Notes: generated by a model from the letters alone, not told the origin. DNA of 64,000 bases from GCA-2737665 sp044344795 (GCA_044344795.1 JBIJCF010000008.1:23560-87559); one strand, 5' to 3'. Counted from the stretch's first letter, positions 43,152 through 53,054 are shown. Translations and numbers: made by a program.

Positions 43152-44777
43152 ATGTCTTCGACTAAATATGTCTTCGTAACCGGGGGAGTTTCCTCGTCAT
43201 TGGGTAAAGGAATTATCTCGGCGTCACTTGCAAAACTGCTGCAGGCGCGTGGTTATTCTGTAACCATCCAAAAACTGGATCCTTACATTAACGTGGATCC
43301 GGGAACGCTCAATCCATACGAACACGGAGAATGTTATGTTACCGACGATGGAGCAGAAACAGATTTGGACCTTGGACACTACGAACGCTTTTTAAATGTT
43401 CCTACATCGCAGGGAAATAACGTTACCACCGGACGTATTTATAAAACAGTTATTGAAAAAGAACGTCGGGGTGATTATTTGGGAAAAACCGTTCAGATTA
43501 TTCCTCACATCACCGATGAAATCAAACACCGAATCCGCATTTTAGGAAATACAGGCCAATATCAAGTGGTGATTACTGAAATCGGCGGAACTGTCGGTGA
43601 TATCGAATCATTACCTTACATCGAGGCAGTGCGCCAGATGAAATGGGAAAACCCGAAAGATGTCACAGTTGTACATCTGACGTTACTTCCGTTCTTAACT
43701 GCATCAGGAGAACTGAAAACTAAACCTACACAACATTCCGTTAAATTGCTGCAACAATATGGGGTCAACGCAGACATTTTAGTTTGTCGTACTGAACATC
43801 CTATCAATAATGATATCCGCAGAAAATTAGCCTTGTTCTGTAATGTTGATTCTGAAGCAGTGATTGAAGCCATGGATGCGAAAAGCATTTATGAAGTGCC
43901 TCTGTTAATGGAGAAAGAGCGACTGGATGTTATCGTGTTGGCCAAATTGGGTTTAAGCAATGATAAATCACCGGAACTCACTGTTTGGAAAAAATTCGTC
44001 AATACACTTTACAACCCTGCCAAAACCGTACGCATAGGTTTAATCGGTAAATACATTGAACTTAAAGATTCGTACAAGTCCATTGCAGAATCTTTTATTC
44101 ACGCCGGTGTTGTTAACGAAACAAAAGTTGAAATCGAGTGGATTCACTCCGAAGAAATCAACGATGACAACGTACGTGAAAAGTTCAAAGGCTTATCCGG
44201 GATTCTAGTTGCGCCGGGATTTGGAAACCGTGGTATTGAAGGAAAAATTGCAGCTATTCGCTACGCACGAGAAAATGGTATGCCATTTTTTGGAATATGT
44301 CTTGGAATGCAATGTGCCGTTATTGAATTTGCACGCAACGTGTTGGGCATGCAAAACGCACATTCTACAGAAATGAATCCGGACACTCCTTATCCTGTAA
44401 TCGATTTACTGGAAGGACAGAAGAAAGTAACCAACAAAGGCGGCACCATGCGTCTTGGCGCATATCCATGTCGTTTGGCTGAAAATTCCAATGCTCATCA
44501 GATTTACGGAAAAACAACTATATACGAACGTCATCGTCACCGTTTCGAATTCAATAACGAATACTTGCAGCAATTCGAGTCACACGGAATGATTGCAACA
44601 GGAATCAATCCTGAAGGTGGATTAGTGGAAATCGTAGAAGTGAAAGATCATCCGTGGTTCGTCGGTGTGCAATTCCATCCGGAATACAAAAGCACTGTGG
44701 AATCTCCTCAGCCTCTATTCGTAAGCTTTGTAAAGGCTGCCCTGAAAATTTCTGCGGAGAAAACAGTTAAAGCGTAA
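43152..44777 (+). CDS. pyrG: CTP synthase
   Basis: A 541-residue enzyme converting UTP to CTP with glutamine as nitrogen donor. The synthetase domain begins with FVTGGVSSSLGKGI (ATP loop) and contains PYINVDPGTLNPYEHGE and ITEIGGTVGDIES. The class I glutamine amidotransferase domain has the nucleophile in FFGICLGMQCAV and the His/Glu pair in VQFHPEYKS. Full normal length. It is monocistronic as far as seen; a small minus-strand gene starts to converge on it ten bases after its stop. Confidence 0.97.
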   Translation: MSSTKYVFVTGGVSSSLGKGIISASLAKLLQARGYSVTIQKLDPYINVDPGTLNPYEHGECYVTDDGAETDLDLGHYERFLNVPTSQGNNVTTGRIYKTVIEKERRGDYLGKTVQIIPHITDEIKHRIRILGNTGQYQVVITEIGGTVGDIESLPYIEAVRQMKWENPKDVTVVHLTLLPFLTASGELKTKPTQHSVKLLQQYGVNADILVCRTEHPINNDIRRKLALFCNVDSEAVIEAMDAKSIYEVPLLMEKERLDVIVLAKLGLSNDKSPELTVWKKFVNTLYNPAKTVRIGLIGKYIELKDSYKSIAESFIHAGVVNETKVEIEWIHSEEINDDNVREKFKGLSGILVAPGFGNRGIEGKIAAIRYARENGMPFFGICLGMQCAVIEFARNVLGMQNAHSTEMNPDTPYPVIDLLEGQKKVTNKGGTMRLGAYPCRLAENSNAHQIYGKTTIYERHRHRFEFNNEYLQQFESHGMIATGINPEGGLVEIVEVKDHPWFVGVQFHPEYKSTVESPQPLFVSFVKAALKISAEKTVKA

Positions 44778-44787
44778 CGCCGTTTCA

Positions 44788-45042
44788 TTACATAGCACCC
44801 GTTTCAATTAAACGATGCTTCGACGTAAACTCTTGTTCGTCGCTGTGAGCAATTCCATTATGCGCCGCTAATAAGTCTGCAATTAGCAATCGATCCGGGT
44901 AAATCTTCGCGACAAATTCACGGGCGAAATACCTGTCGCCCATCCTGTAAACCTCCGTGAATCGTTCATCACTTTCAACGCGAAACCAATGCCTGTCGTT
45001 GGAGTATTTTCTGTACTGTGGAAATTCAGCAAATGCTTTCAT
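44788..45042 (-). CDS. Small conserved protein of unknown function
   Basis: An 84-residue soluble protein beginning MKAFAEFPQYRKYSNDRHWF with no signal peptide. The FPQYRKYSN...F and AKIYPDRLLIADLL patterns resemble small proteins I have met in other Bacteroidota, but no function is known to me. Composition is normal for a real gene. It is divergent from the AddB-like gene with 35 bases between the starts. Confidence 0.6.
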   Translation of the reverse strand: MKAFAEFPQYRKYSNDRHWFRVESDERFTEVYRMGDRYFAREFVAKIYPDRLLIADLLAAHNGIAHSDEQEFTSKHRLIETGAM

Positions 45043-45059
45043 GCCCCCGTTCGATTACT

Positions 45060-45067
45060 TAGATTTG
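45060..45067 (+). promoter_or_regulatory. -7 promoter box TAGATTTG before the AddB-like gene
   Basis: Perfect box ending ten bases before ATG 45078, suggesting a very short leader. Confidence 0.6.
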
Positions 45068-45077
45068 TTCAATAGCT

Positions 45078-47924
45078 ATGTCGTTAACATTCCTGGACAA
45101 AGTTGCAGAATATATTTTGCGGCATCACGGTGATCATCCCGAAAAACTTACCGTGGTTTTGCCGGGACGTCGTGGCATACTGTATCTGAAACGCAGTATC
45201 GGAAAAGCTGCGGCCATTCCACAGGTTGCACCACGAATCATCACAACAGAAGTTTTAGCAGAAGAATTGTCCGGATTGTTTATTGCTGATGCAACAACAC
45301 AACTGGTAGAATTTTATCATATCTATCGAGAATCTGAAGGCTCTGATGCGGAATCATTTGATACTTTTTGTCAATGGGCACCTACACTATTGCATGATTT
45401 CAGCGATTGTGACAACTACCTCTGTGACGCCACACAACTTTTTGGAAACCTCAGCGATATCAAAGGCATCGAAAACTGGAGCCTCGGTGCGCCGGAACTA
45501 ACCGACTTTCAGAAAAAGTACCTCCACTTTTGGGAACAACTGGGCACGTGGTATCAATTGCTCAATAAGCGACTACTCGAATTAAATTCAGGAACTGCAG
45601 GTTATGTACAACGTATCGCTTTACAAAACAGCGAACGCAGTAAGAACTTCATACTATTCTGTGGCTTCAATGCGCTAACAGCAGCGGAACGTAAGTTAAT
45701 TGATGATTTACAAAAGACAGGAAAGGCAGCTTCTCTTTGGGATTACGATGAATATTATTTGAACAACGCATCATTCGAAGCAGGAATTTTCTTTCGTAAG
45801 AATCAACCTTTATTTGGCGCCGCGCGCGATTTCGAACACATCGAAAACAAACTTAGTACGCAACACAAAACCATTAACATTATTGGCGCTGCAGGAGCAG
45901 TTGCGGAAGTACATGCTGCAGGTGAAGTGTTGAGCGTTTTGAGAGAAGAGGAATTGGCTCGCGCAACCACCGCATTAATTTTTGCGGACGAACAATTGCT
46001 GGTGCCGGCATTGCACGCGTTACCCGACAACACAGGTGATATTAATGTCACCATGGGATATCCGGCTAAAACTGCTCCTATTGCATCGTTCGCTCAGACT
46101 GTATTCAACTTACAATTAAATGGCGAGCGCTTTAATATCAGAACGGCAAAAACCGGTCAGTTGAAATATTATCACCAAGATTTACTGCGCTTGTTCTCTC
46201 ATCCTTACACATGCTACTTGTTAACCGCAGCATGTTGTTCAGAACTGGAAGCAGTAATTAAAAAACGTAACTATATTTTTTGTGCAGAGGAACAACTAAC
46301 CGCATCAGTTACTGTTAAGCATTCGGAATTACTATCGTTGCTGCTCACACCATGGAATGATGTTCTAACTGCATTGAAATGTTTGACCTCGTTAATGTTG
46401 AACATCAGAGATCGCCTCAATGAAGTAGCAGATGAAGCAACTCGCGGTGCAGTTCAAATGGAGCAGGAGTTTCTGTATGAGTTCTACCTCACACTGAATA
46501 AGACACATCATGTATTATCAAAATCGCCGGAAACTTTCACGCTCAAATCGTTGCGTGCGCTAATTCAACAGGCGCTGCAGCAAATTACCATTCCTTTCTA
46601 CGGTGAGCCATTGAGCGGTCTGCAAATAATGGGAATGCTCGAAACTCGAACTTTGGACTTTGACCGAATTATTGTTGCGGGTGTTAATGAAAATATTTTG
46701 CCCACGGGAAAATCACAACAGTCATTTATCGTAAATGACCTGCGCAATTATTTTGAAATGCCTTCATGGAATGAAAAAGACGCTGTGTATGCTTATCACT
46801 TCTATCGTCTTTTACAACGTGCTAAAGAGATCACTTTAATTTACAACACAGAAACAGAAAATTCCCAGAGCAAAGAACGAAGTCGCTTTATTACTCAATT
46901 GCTATATGAACTTCCCGGCGTCAATCGTCAGGCAACGATTACTGAGCGCATGCATAGCTTCGCACATAGCGAAGAAAGCCAACAGCACACGCCAATAGTA
47001 ATTCGTAAAACTCCTGCTATTCTTGAAAAATTGGAAACGTTAAATGCCAAAGGATTTTCTCCTTCCGCAATCAATACTTATCGTCAATGCTCCTTGCAAT
47101 ATTATTTCCGCTACGTACTGGGAATTTTTGAAGCTGAAGAAGTGGAAGAATCCGCAGGTGCAGCAACCATGGGAACACTTATTCACAAAGTACTACAAGA
47201 CCTGTTTACGCCAATACTGCAACAACCGCTCAACCCAAAAACAATTGCCACGATGAGCGCTAAGGTCGAACAATTGGCCACGAGTGCTTTCATGGAGAAG
47301 TTTGCGGAAGAAGGTAAATTGATTGGCAAGAATTTACTTGCAAAAGAAATGGCGGTGTATATCGTTCGCCAGTTTCTGAAGTCGGAACAAACTAGAGTGG
47401 AACTCATCGACACTTTATATTTAGCAGAATTAGAAAGTCCATTGCAACGCAATATTACTTTACCGACAGGAAAACAAATTAATTTTCAAGGAACAGCGGA
47501 CCGGATCGACATAACGCCCTATGCAGTTTACCTCTTGGATTACAAAACAGGAAAGGTTGAAGCCAAACAACTGATGGTGAGTGACTGGGAATCGTTAACT
47601 CACGACACCTCCAAAGACAAGGCGTTCCAGTTGTTGCAATACGCATGGATGTACGAACCACGTTCACAAGGAAAAACTATTGTACCGGGAATTATTCCGC
47701 TGAAGTCCGCACAATACGCGCCTATGTTTCTTTCCGTTGATAATAGTACCGGGTTAAGTGAACAGCAACTCCAAAAATTCGAACAGCAACTAACCGCTAT
47801 AATAACCGAGTTATTTGCAGACAACACACCATTTGCGCCAACACCGGAAATAAAAACGTGTACCCGATGCCGGTTTAATACTACTTGTAAGAGAAATCAG
47901 AACGCCTCTGAAACGGATGTCTAA
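45078..47924 (+). CDS. AddB-like PD-(D/E)XK nuclease family protein
   Basis: A 948-residue protein with AddB/RexB-like architecture. The first 650 residues resemble an inactive helicase-type scaffold (LTVVLPGRRGILYLKRSI near residue 25; MGMLETRTLDFDRIIVAGVNE around 510). The C-terminal nuclease domain starts with GFSPSAINTYRQCSLQYYF and has TMGTLIHKVLQDLF, FQGTADRID and LLDYKTGK as catalytic blocks. Cys in TYRQC and three Cys in CTRCRFNTTC fit the Fe-S cluster that staples the nuclease in AddB. It probably processes DNA double-strand ends with an AddA-type helicase, which is not in this window. Confidence 0.85.
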   Translation: MSLTFLDKVAEYILRHHGDHPEKLTVVLPGRRGILYLKRSIGKAAAIPQVAPRIITTEVLAEELSGLFIADATTQLVEFYHIYRESEGSDAESFDTFCQWAPTLLHDFSDCDNYLCDATQLFGNLSDIKGIENWSLGAPELTDFQKKYLHFWEQLGTWYQLLNKRLLELNSGTAGYVQRIALQNSERSKNFILFCGFNALTAAERKLIDDLQKTGKAASLWDYDEYYLNNASFEAGIFFRKNQPLFGAARDFEHIENKLSTQHKTINIIGAAGAVAEVHAAGEVLSVLREEELARATTALIFADEQLLVPALHALPDNTGDINVTMGYPAKTAPIASFAQTVFNLQLNGERFNIRTAKTGQLKYYHQDLLRLFSHPYTCYLLTAACCSELEAVIKKRNYIFCAEEQLTASVTVKHSELLSLLLTPWNDVLTALKCLTSLMLNIRDRLNEVADEATRGAVQMEQEFLYEFYLTLNKTHHVLSKSPETFTLKSLRALIQQALQQITIPFYGEPLSGLQIMGMLETRTLDFDRIIVAGVNENILPTGKSQQSFIVNDLRNYFEMPSWNEKDAVYAYHFYRLLQRAKEITLIYNTETENSQSKERSRFITQLLYELPGVNRQATITERMHSFAHSEESQQHTPIVIRKTPAILEKLETLNAKGFSPSAINTYRQCSLQYYFRYVLGIFEAEEVEESAGAATMGTLIHKVLQDLFTPILQQPLNPKTIATMSAKVEQLATSAFMEKFAEEGKLIGKNLLAKEMAVYIVRQFLKSEQTRVELIDTLYLAELESPLQRNITLPTGKQINFQGTADRIDITPYAVYLLDYKTGKVEAKQLMVSDWESLTHDTSKDKAFQLLQYAWMYEPRSQGKTIVPGIIPLKSAQYAPMFLSVDNSTGLSEQQLQKFEQQLTAIITELFADNTPFAPTPEIKTCTRCRFNTTCKRNQNASETDV

Positions 47925-48152
47925 TGCGACTATTCATACACAACATTTGAATGAATCACTTGTTATATTAATACAGGCGGTAAAGGTCTATTGTGAGCTA
48001 TAATTTACTCGAGAAGAAAGATGATCGTAAATACCAATTTTCAATTCCACCGTAGTCTTAACTTTTGCTCATTCATGGAGCGCAATAGATCCCTGACAAT
48101 TCGCTCATTGTAACAACTGGATACCATTAATTTACATCAACAGGATTAGCTT

Positions 48153-48160
48153 TAACTTTG
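48153..48160 (+). promoter_or_regulatory. -7 promoter box TAACTTTG before the UbiD-family gene
   Basis: Perfect box ending six bases before ATG 48167. An alternative TTG start at 48158 lies within the box and is rejected for that reason. Confidence 0.65.
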
Positions 48161-48166
48161 CACCAT

Positions 48167-50005
48167 ATGGGTTATTCGTCATTAGAGCAATGTTTACTGG
48201 ATCTGGAACGCCACGGCCAATTAGTGCGCATTAAAGAAGAGGTAGATCCGAATCTCGAAATGGCTGCAATACACCTCCGTATTCATGAGGCGGGAGGTCC
48301 TGCTATTTTATTTGAAAATGTAAAGGGATCTCCATTTTGTGCAGCTTCAAATATTTTCGGAACGATTGAGCGATCACGTTTTATTTTTCGTGATGCTATC
48401 GATGATGTAAAAAATCTGGTGCGCATCAAATCCGATCCGATTCAGGCACTCAAACATCCGATAGATAATGCTAGTGCATTGTGGGCGGCATTGAAAGCAT
48501 TACCGATGAAATCTATAGGCAGTGTTCCTGTAAAATATGGACAAACGTCCATTGACCAACTTCCGCTCATTAAGCATTGGCCCATGGATGGTGGTGCATT
48601 TGTTACGCTGCCCATTGTTTATACCGAAGATATCGATAAGCCGGGCATCATGAATTCCAATATCGGCATGTATCGCATTCAGCTTTCAGGAAATGATTAC
48701 GAAATCAATAAAGAAATAGGACTTCATTATCAATTGCACCGCGGCATTGGTGTACACCAAACTAAAGCGGCGGCACGTGGCGAAAAACTTAAAGTAAGTG
48801 TAGTGGTTGGTGGACCGCCCGCATTAACGTTCGGTGCGGTAATGCCATTGCCTGAAGGAATGTCGGAGTTAACGTTTGCAGGAGTGTTAGGTAAACGTCG
48901 GGTGCGTCACACCATGCAACATGGATTCCGTTTACTTTCTGATGCGGACTTTGTGATCACAGGTGAAGTGATGACAGGTGAAAATAAGCCGGAAGGTCCG
49001 TTTGGAGATCACTTGGGATATTATAGCCTGAAACATCCATTCCCGGTGATGAAAGTACAACAGGTGTATCATCGCAAAAACGCAATATGGCCTTTCACTG
49101 TTGTGGGTCGACCGCCGCAGGAAGACACCAGTTTTGGAGCCTTGGTTCATGAACTCACAGGCAGTGCAATTCCGGATCAAATTCCAGGATTAAAAGCTGT
49201 GCACGCTGTTGATGGTTCAGGTGTGCATCCATTACTACTGGCCATCGGCAGCGAACGATATACACCATATCTGAATGATCGAAAACCTGCAGAAATTCTA
49301 ACCATCGCTAATCACATTCTTGGATTCGGTCAACTATCGCTTGCGAAATATTTGTTCATCTGTGCACATGAAGATCAACCGAATCTAGATATTCATGATA
49401 TTGAAAAGTTCTTCACACACATATTCGAACGATTAGATTTCAAACGCGATTTACATTTCCATACGCAAACCAGCATTGATACTCTCGACTATAGCGGCAC
49501 CGGTCTTAATTCCGGGTCTAAAGTAGTTTTTGCTGCTGCGGGTGCGCCACAACGGCAATTGCAAAGCGGCGACTCGATCAATTGGCCGGAGAATATCGGA
49601 AAAGTTCGTTCTGTTTTTCCGGGAGTTATTGCAATTCAGAAAAATGGTTTTTCAGATCAAAAAAATGCAGAACACGAAATGCAATTATTAGCTGAACAAA
49701 TTCGATCGTTGAATTGCACCGGAATAGCAATGACTGTTGTTTGCGATGACGCCGAATTCACTGCTGCCAACTTGCATAATTGGCTTTGGGTAACGTTTAC
49801 GCGAAGCAATCCTTCCCATGATATTTATGGTGTGAATAGTCGCTTCGTAAATAAGCATTGGGAATGTGAGAGTCCGGTAATTATTGATGCGCGAAAGAAA
49901 CCGCATCACGCTCCGGAACTTATAAAAGATACTACTACGGAAAATAAAATTGAACGGCTCTTTCAACCGGGTGCATCTTTGCACAATTGGCGTAATACAC
50001 TGTAA
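48167..50005 (+). CDS. UbiD-family (prenylated-FMN) decarboxylase
   Basis: A 612-residue protein of the UbiD family, longer than E. coli UbiD (about 500) as is common in Bacteroidota. Motifs include SNIGMYRIQ, GIGVHQTKAAARGEKL, VVVGGPPALTFGA and the catalytic region ITGEVMTGENKPEGPFGDH with its conserved acidic residues. UbiD enzymes need a prenylated flavin made by UbiX; no ubiX-like gene is nearby. A role in menaquinone synthesis is likely from what is known of such genes in quinone pathways but is not shown here. The start ATG 48167 gives MGYSSLEQCLLDLERHG, as expected for the family. Confidence 0.85.
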   Translation: MGYSSLEQCLLDLERHGQLVRIKEEVDPNLEMAAIHLRIHEAGGPAILFENVKGSPFCAASNIFGTIERSRFIFRDAIDDVKNLVRIKSDPIQALKHPIDNASALWAALKALPMKSIGSVPVKYGQTSIDQLPLIKHWPMDGGAFVTLPIVYTEDIDKPGIMNSNIGMYRIQLSGNDYEINKEIGLHYQLHRGIGVHQTKAAARGEKLKVSVVVGGPPALTFGAVMPLPEGMSELTFAGVLGKRRVRHTMQHGFRLLSDADFVITGEVMTGENKPEGPFGDHLGYYSLKHPFPVMKVQQVYHRKNAIWPFTVVGRPPQEDTSFGALVHELTGSAIPDQIPGLKAVHAVDGSGVHPLLLAIGSERYTPYLNDRKPAEILTIANHILGFGQLSLAKYLFICAHEDQPNLDIHDIEKFFTHIFERLDFKRDLHFHTQTSIDTLDYSGTGLNSGSKVVFAAAGAPQRQLQSGDSINWPENIGKVRSVFPGVIAIQKNGFSDQKNAEHEMQLLAEQIRSLNCTGIAMTVVCDDAEFTAANLHNWLWVTFTRSNPSHDIYGVNSRFVNKHWECESPVIIDARKKPHHAPELIKDTTTENKIERLFQPGASLHNWRNTL

Positions 50006-50131
50006 ATCTTTGTAACCTTTACCCCGATTGTGCATTGTAAGTGCACAGTAACGCCATTTGTGCAGCCAATTGTGAATAAGAGTAATATGGCCGCCGATTT
50101 TACGTTAACTTCATTGAATTAATTCCCTGAC

Positions 50132-52408
50132 ATGAAAAAATTGCTTCCCCTTCTCTCTCTCGTTATCGTAGTTAACACTTTGTGGTCGCAACAAACCGCA
50201 CTACCCGATTTTTTCTATTGCCCGAGCCAAAAGTTCGCTAACAACTGGATTGACGAGCGCGAAAAAGCCGGCAATCCGATGAATGAAAAGGAAGTGGAGT
50301 TCACGCGGCGCATGTCATATTATGCGCAGCAACGCATGTTTTCGGGATTAGTGCGCTATAACGATTCCATGACGTTATATATTCGAAAAATCGCCAATGT
50401 TATTCTAGAGCATGATACCGCGCTAAAATCAAAAGTTTCCTTTTTTGTTTTCGACGATCCCGATCCAAACGCTTTTGCATCTGCAACAGGAAACATTATG
50501 GTTACTACCGGGCTTATTGCTCAGGCCGAAAATGAAGCGCAATTGGCATTTATTCTATGCCATGAAGTGACCCATTTCAAGATGGAGCACATGTTGAAAG
50601 GATTCTTAACTCGTGAAGATCGCCGTACAGACAAGAAAGCACCATATGTTCCTGTTACCAACTATTACACGTACAATAAAGAACAAGAGCTGGAAGCAGA
50701 CAAAATGGGATTTGAGTTATTCCGCAAAACGAAGTATAGTGCTAAAGAAGCGTTACGTTCATTTGATATTCTGGAATATTCCGACCTTCCTTTCGACGAT
50801 GTTCAATTCGACACCTTGTTCTTTAACCGCGATTACATGGTAGTTCCTCCGGGATATTATGTAAAGAAAACAGATCCGATTTATTCTGATGATAATTACG
50901 AAGACCGCAATAGCACGCATCCTAATATTCGCAAACGCAGAATGGCATTGATGGAGCTGGTAGACAGCACGTCCGAGGCCGGAAGAGTTCAGTTCATTGT
51001 TTCCAATAAAGAGTTTTCCAATGTTCGAGAACAGGCTCGTTACGAACTGTGTCGATTGTATTTAATGGAACGTCGTTATGGCGACGCCATTTACACCGCT
51101 TACTTGATGCAGAAAAGAAACCCGCAAGACGAATATTTTAAATATGTAATTGCGTATTCATTGTATAATATGGCTGCCTATAAGCAAGAAAAAGGCGGTT
51201 ATTACAATCCATGGATGTACGGATATACCGGCTCAAAAATTTCAGCGCTCAATGCAAAAGGTTCATATCGTTTCCCAACTCCTAAAGGGCGTCCGGGCGA
51301 ACAACAACAAGTGTATAGCTTGTTCAGTTCTGTGGAAGCGGATGAACTAACAGTATTAGCATTAGCTTATAACTGGGATTTGTATAAGTCAAATCCTGCC
51401 GACTCCGTGCAGTTTAAATTGTGCGACAGCTTGTTCTCCATGCTGGTAAATAAACAGAATCTGCATAGAAGCTATTTCTCGGTGATTACCCCGGAACAGA
51501 CACGCGAACAACTAAAACAGGACTCTTTAAAGCGTGTTGCTGAAGTTGGAGAATTAGGAGAATCGAAATATTCTAAACTCGAGAAATTCCGCTTGGATTC
51601 ACCAAAAGAGCGCTACGTGAAATTCGCTTTCGTCGATCAATTGAAAGATTCGTTGTTCGTGCAACGCTTCGATTACCACATTAAAAATCGTCGACCCTTA
51701 GCCGGTGATCAGTTAGATGAGATTCCAAGACTTACAAAAAAAGAACGCGAAGCAAAACGTGAAGAAGATAAAAAGTGGGGTCACGATATTTCACAAGTTT
51801 TAGTAATCGCACCTGGCTATACCGAATTAAAGCAAGTTAAACGTGGAGAACGTTCGGAGATGCAGTACGAAGAAAGTGAAAAAGGACAAGCGAACGTAAT
51901 TCGAAACGTTAATGTGGCTGCAACATCAGCCAGTGTGAAATATAAACTGCTGAACCCGTTAAGCATGGACAGCACAGACGTGGAATCATTTGCTGATTAC
52001 GCCGCCATTAATCGTTGGATTAACGAACAAATGATTCACGGTCAACACAGCTATGCATACACGCTGAATAACCGACAAACAGTGGACTCCATCTCCACTA
52101 CTTATGGTGTTAGTTATGTAGTGCTCACAGATGTAACGGTGGACAAACGTAAAAAAATTCAACGCCCGGTGTTGTATGGCATGTCATGTGTATTTGTATT
52201 TCCGCTGTACAAATTATTTAAAGTTCAGGATGAACTGATAATTGAAAGTGCAGTCATTAATCTTAAAACAGGAAATGTTGTGGAATACAAGCGCACACGA
52301 ACAAAAGGCAGAAAGCTCAATTCGAAGATGCAGGAACACTACAACGAATTGTTCGCAAAGTTGTCGAAGCCGGTAAAGCCTAAAGGGAACGAGGAAAAAT
52401 CAAAGTAA
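50132..52408 (+). CDS. Large secreted M48-family metalloprotease
   Basis: A 758-residue protein with signal peptide (LSLVIVVNTLWSQ). The zinc site HEVTH lies at residues 144-148 and the third ligand at Glu186 in ELEAD, the M48 arrangement. The DPNAFASATGNIMVTTGLI segment before it is also typical. After the protease, TPR-like helices (YLMERRYGDAIYTAYLMQKRNPQD) occupy about 320-450. A further domain at about 540-755 (LSMDSTDVESF, INRWIN, KTGNVVEYKR) is unrecognised but is shared with the paralog at 53055. It may act in outer-membrane protein quality control like E. coli BepA; that is inference. It overlaps the converging barrel gene by nine bases. Confidence 0.85.
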   Translation: MKKLLPLLSLVIVVNTLWSQQTALPDFFYCPSQKFANNWIDEREKAGNPMNEKEVEFTRRMSYYAQQRMFSGLVRYNDSMTLYIRKIANVILEHDTALKSKVSFFVFDDPDPNAFASATGNIMVTTGLIAQAENEAQLAFILCHEVTHFKMEHMLKGFLTREDRRTDKKAPYVPVTNYYTYNKEQELEADKMGFELFRKTKYSAKEALRSFDILEYSDLPFDDVQFDTLFFNRDYMVVPPGYYVKKTDPIYSDDNYEDRNSTHPNIRKRRMALMELVDSTSEAGRVQFIVSNKEFSNVREQARYELCRLYLMERRYGDAIYTAYLMQKRNPQDEYFKYVIAYSLYNMAAYKQEKGGYYNPWMYGYTGSKISALNAKGSYRFPTPKGRPGEQQQVYSLFSSVEADELTVLALAYNWDLYKSNPADSVQFKLCDSLFSMLVNKQNLHRSYFSVITPEQTREQLKQDSLKRVAEVGELGESKYSKLEKFRLDSPKERYVKFAFVDQLKDSLFVQRFDYHIKNRRPLAGDQLDEIPRLTKKEREAKREEDKKWGHDISQVLVIAPGYTELKQVKRGERSEMQYEESEKGQANVIRNVNVAATSASVKYKLLNPLSMDSTDVESFADYAAINRWINEQMIHGQHSYAYTLNNRQTVDSISTTYGVSYVVLTDVTVDKRKKIQRPVLYGMSCVFVFPLYKLFKVQDELIIESAVINLKTGNVVEYKRTRTKGRKLNSKMQEHYNELFAKLSKPVKPKGNEEKSK

Positions 52409-53053
52409 AATCCCAAACCCGCCGAAGACGTTAATCATTTCCCGATAAAGTATTCTGCTTCCATAAAACGTAGCATGATTACCTTCCGTTGAATAATACA
52501 ACGGTCCGCCACAACGCACACCAACGTTCCACACAAAGCGATCTTTTAGAACGTTTTGTACACCGTAACCTATAGAGCCCACTAAAGCAGTTGCATTACC
52601 AGGAATGCTACTCAACACATTAATGTCGGACGAAAACGAGTTTAGATTAGACCCGTCAATTTTGTACGCATAGGTTCCATAATTCAACTGTATTTCCCAG
52701 AATCTACCAATCGGAGCCAATCCTCCTTTCTTGCTAACAAACTGCTTCCAGGCCGCACCAAATTGCATCGAAGTAATACGATCTTGCTTTACAGCATAAT
52801 CAGAAAAATGATGATTCCCTCCAAAATTGCTATAGTTAAACTGCAAGTCTAACTGCGAATAACGACCCACAATAAAACCTAAACGAGCTCCACCGGATGC
52901 ATCGTATTGAGTTAAAAACTCTAAAATTCCAACAGGACGTGGAGCATACGCTGCTTGCACACCAACAATTACGCGCTTACCCAGATATCCACCCTGCGCG
53001 ATAGCCATGCTTGCTGTCGCGAGAAATAGTGCTGTTGTTATAATCCTTTTCAT
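52400..53053 (-). CDS. Small outer-membrane beta-barrel protein
   Basis: A 217-residue protein with signal peptide (MKRIITTALFLATASMAIAQ) and alternating hydrophobic and polar strands typical of an eight-stranded barrel: LDLQFNYSNFGG, FWEIQLNYGTYAYKI, FVWNVGVRCGG, ending INVFGGFGILL. No named family recognised. It starts one base after the stop of the M48 gene at 53055-55355, so the two are one transcript. The end overlaps the other M48 gene by nine bases. It may be a partner or client of these proteases. Confidence 0.75.
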   Translation of the reverse strand: MKRIITTALFLATASMAIAQGGYLGKRVIVGVQAAYAPRPVGILEFLTQYDASGGARLGFIVGRYSQLDLQFNYSNFGGNHHFSDYAVKQDRITSMQFGAAWKQFVSKKGGLAPIGRFWEIQLNYGTYAYKIDGSNLNSFSSDINVLSSIPGNATALVGSIGYGVQNVLKDRFVWNVGVRCGGPLYYSTEGNHATFYGSRILYREMINVFGGFGILL

Positions 53054-53054
53054 C

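Noticed and set aside
38733..48160. TTG start codons at 38733 (holA) and 48158 (UbiD gene)
   Set aside because: Both lie inside perfect TAnnTTTG promoter boxes, and GTG 38742 and ATG 48167 give the expected family N-termini.
50029..50047. Inverted repeat TGTGCA-n7-TGCACA before the first M48 gene
   Set aside because: Only six paired bases with a seven-base spacer; too short to separate from chance without conservation data.
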